From contig OY757017.1 in assembly GCA_963580285.1 (NCBI GenBank), positions 13,962,538-14,026,537 of the forward strand: a stretch of DNA of 64,000 nucleotides, written 5' to 3'. The notes under the pieces were generated by a model. It searched no databases. It saw only the letters and a list, made by a program, of their open reading frames with translations, and was not told the DNA's origin. Source of the DNA: Lucinisca nassula. Its lineage: Eukaryota > Mollusca > Bivalvia > Lucinida > Lucinidae. Below, piece by piece: positions 63,788 through 64,000 of the stretch; the stretch's first letter is position 1, and every line of letters starts with the position of its first letter. The position numbers and the translations under genes were made by a program.

Positions 63788-64000
63788 GTTTGTTTGTTTG
63801 ATTTGAGGTTTAACGTCCCCGTCAACACTGTAAAGGTCATTTTGGAGACTTTGCTCTCAATTTTGAGGGTCTTTTACCCGACATTGAGATAAAATGACAT
63901 CTCAAGCCCCGTCGCCCAATGAAACCAATAGGGTTTATTAGCATGGACGGTCCGCCTCGCACCGCGGTTCCTGGACAGGCTTAGATCCGCTAAGCGGTTT
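63788..64000 (-). mobile_element. SINE-A copy, cut by the window edge
   Basis: GTTTGTTTGTTTGATTTGAG to CTAAGCGGTTT at the edge. Confidence 0.88.

Overview
The window looks like intron-rich nuclear DNA of a mollusc, most probably a bivalve. It carries dense tRNA-headed SINEs, hairpin MITEs, long tandem elements of the kind common in bivalve genomes, and very long introns around short exons with GT-AG boundaries. No RNA gene outside repeats, CRISPR array or bacterial operon was seen. The species cannot be fixed from sequence alone. The only host gene I can support is a plus-strand transglutaminase (TGM / annulin / factor XIII-A family). Five consecutive exons are visible at 17666-17826, 34971-35153, 49610-49728, 57471-57612 and 58902-59020. 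Their splice phases agree at every junction (1, 1, 0, 1), and together they encode about 240 residues of the N-terminal region and start of the core domain. The first exon of the gene and the exon with the catalytic Cys lie outside the window. Introns are about 17.1, 14.5, 7.7 and 1.3 kb. Nearly everything else is transposable element, often nested. Left flank (1-17.6 kb): a broken minus-strand LINE with endonuclease and RT, cut by a SINE and by a hammerhead-bearing insert; hairpin elements; a palindromic 21-bp satellite foldback (5896-6579); two foldbacks built of GGATATCC palindromes (12713-13508); and many copies of a ~303-bp SINE (SINE-A). Intron 1 (17.8-35 kb): MITEs M1 and M2 with a shared central hairpin, SINEs, and an exact 474-bp tandem duplication. 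Intron 2 (35.2-49.6 kb): a 9.9-kb block bounded by Tc1/mariner inverted ends (38952-48871), sitting inside an M1 MITE that itself sits inside a Penelope-type repeat; the block contains a broken transposase, a 2.3-kb tandem element, and a foldback with an 8-bp target duplication. Intron 3 (49.7-57.5 kb): a 4-kb tandem element with perfect nuclear-receptor half-site pairs. After the last exon: a Penelope-like retroelement relic (59606-63382) with two partial RT copies and a 381-bp tandem array in which each unit contains a hammerhead ribozyme motif. The strongest signals are (i) hammerhead ribozyme motifs at three separate loci, two with a consensus core and good helices; (ii) the 9.9-kb Tc1-ended composite with three-level nesting; (iii) arrays of AGGTCA direct repeats carried by a mobile tandem repeat in a host intron; (iv) three foldback elements whose bodies are palindromic or inverted minisatellites; (v) the 3' splice site of every visible exon lying 27-67 bp after a transposable element or hairpin. 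All family names for repeats (SINE-A to E, M1 to M8, FB, HP) are local labels used only in this report.
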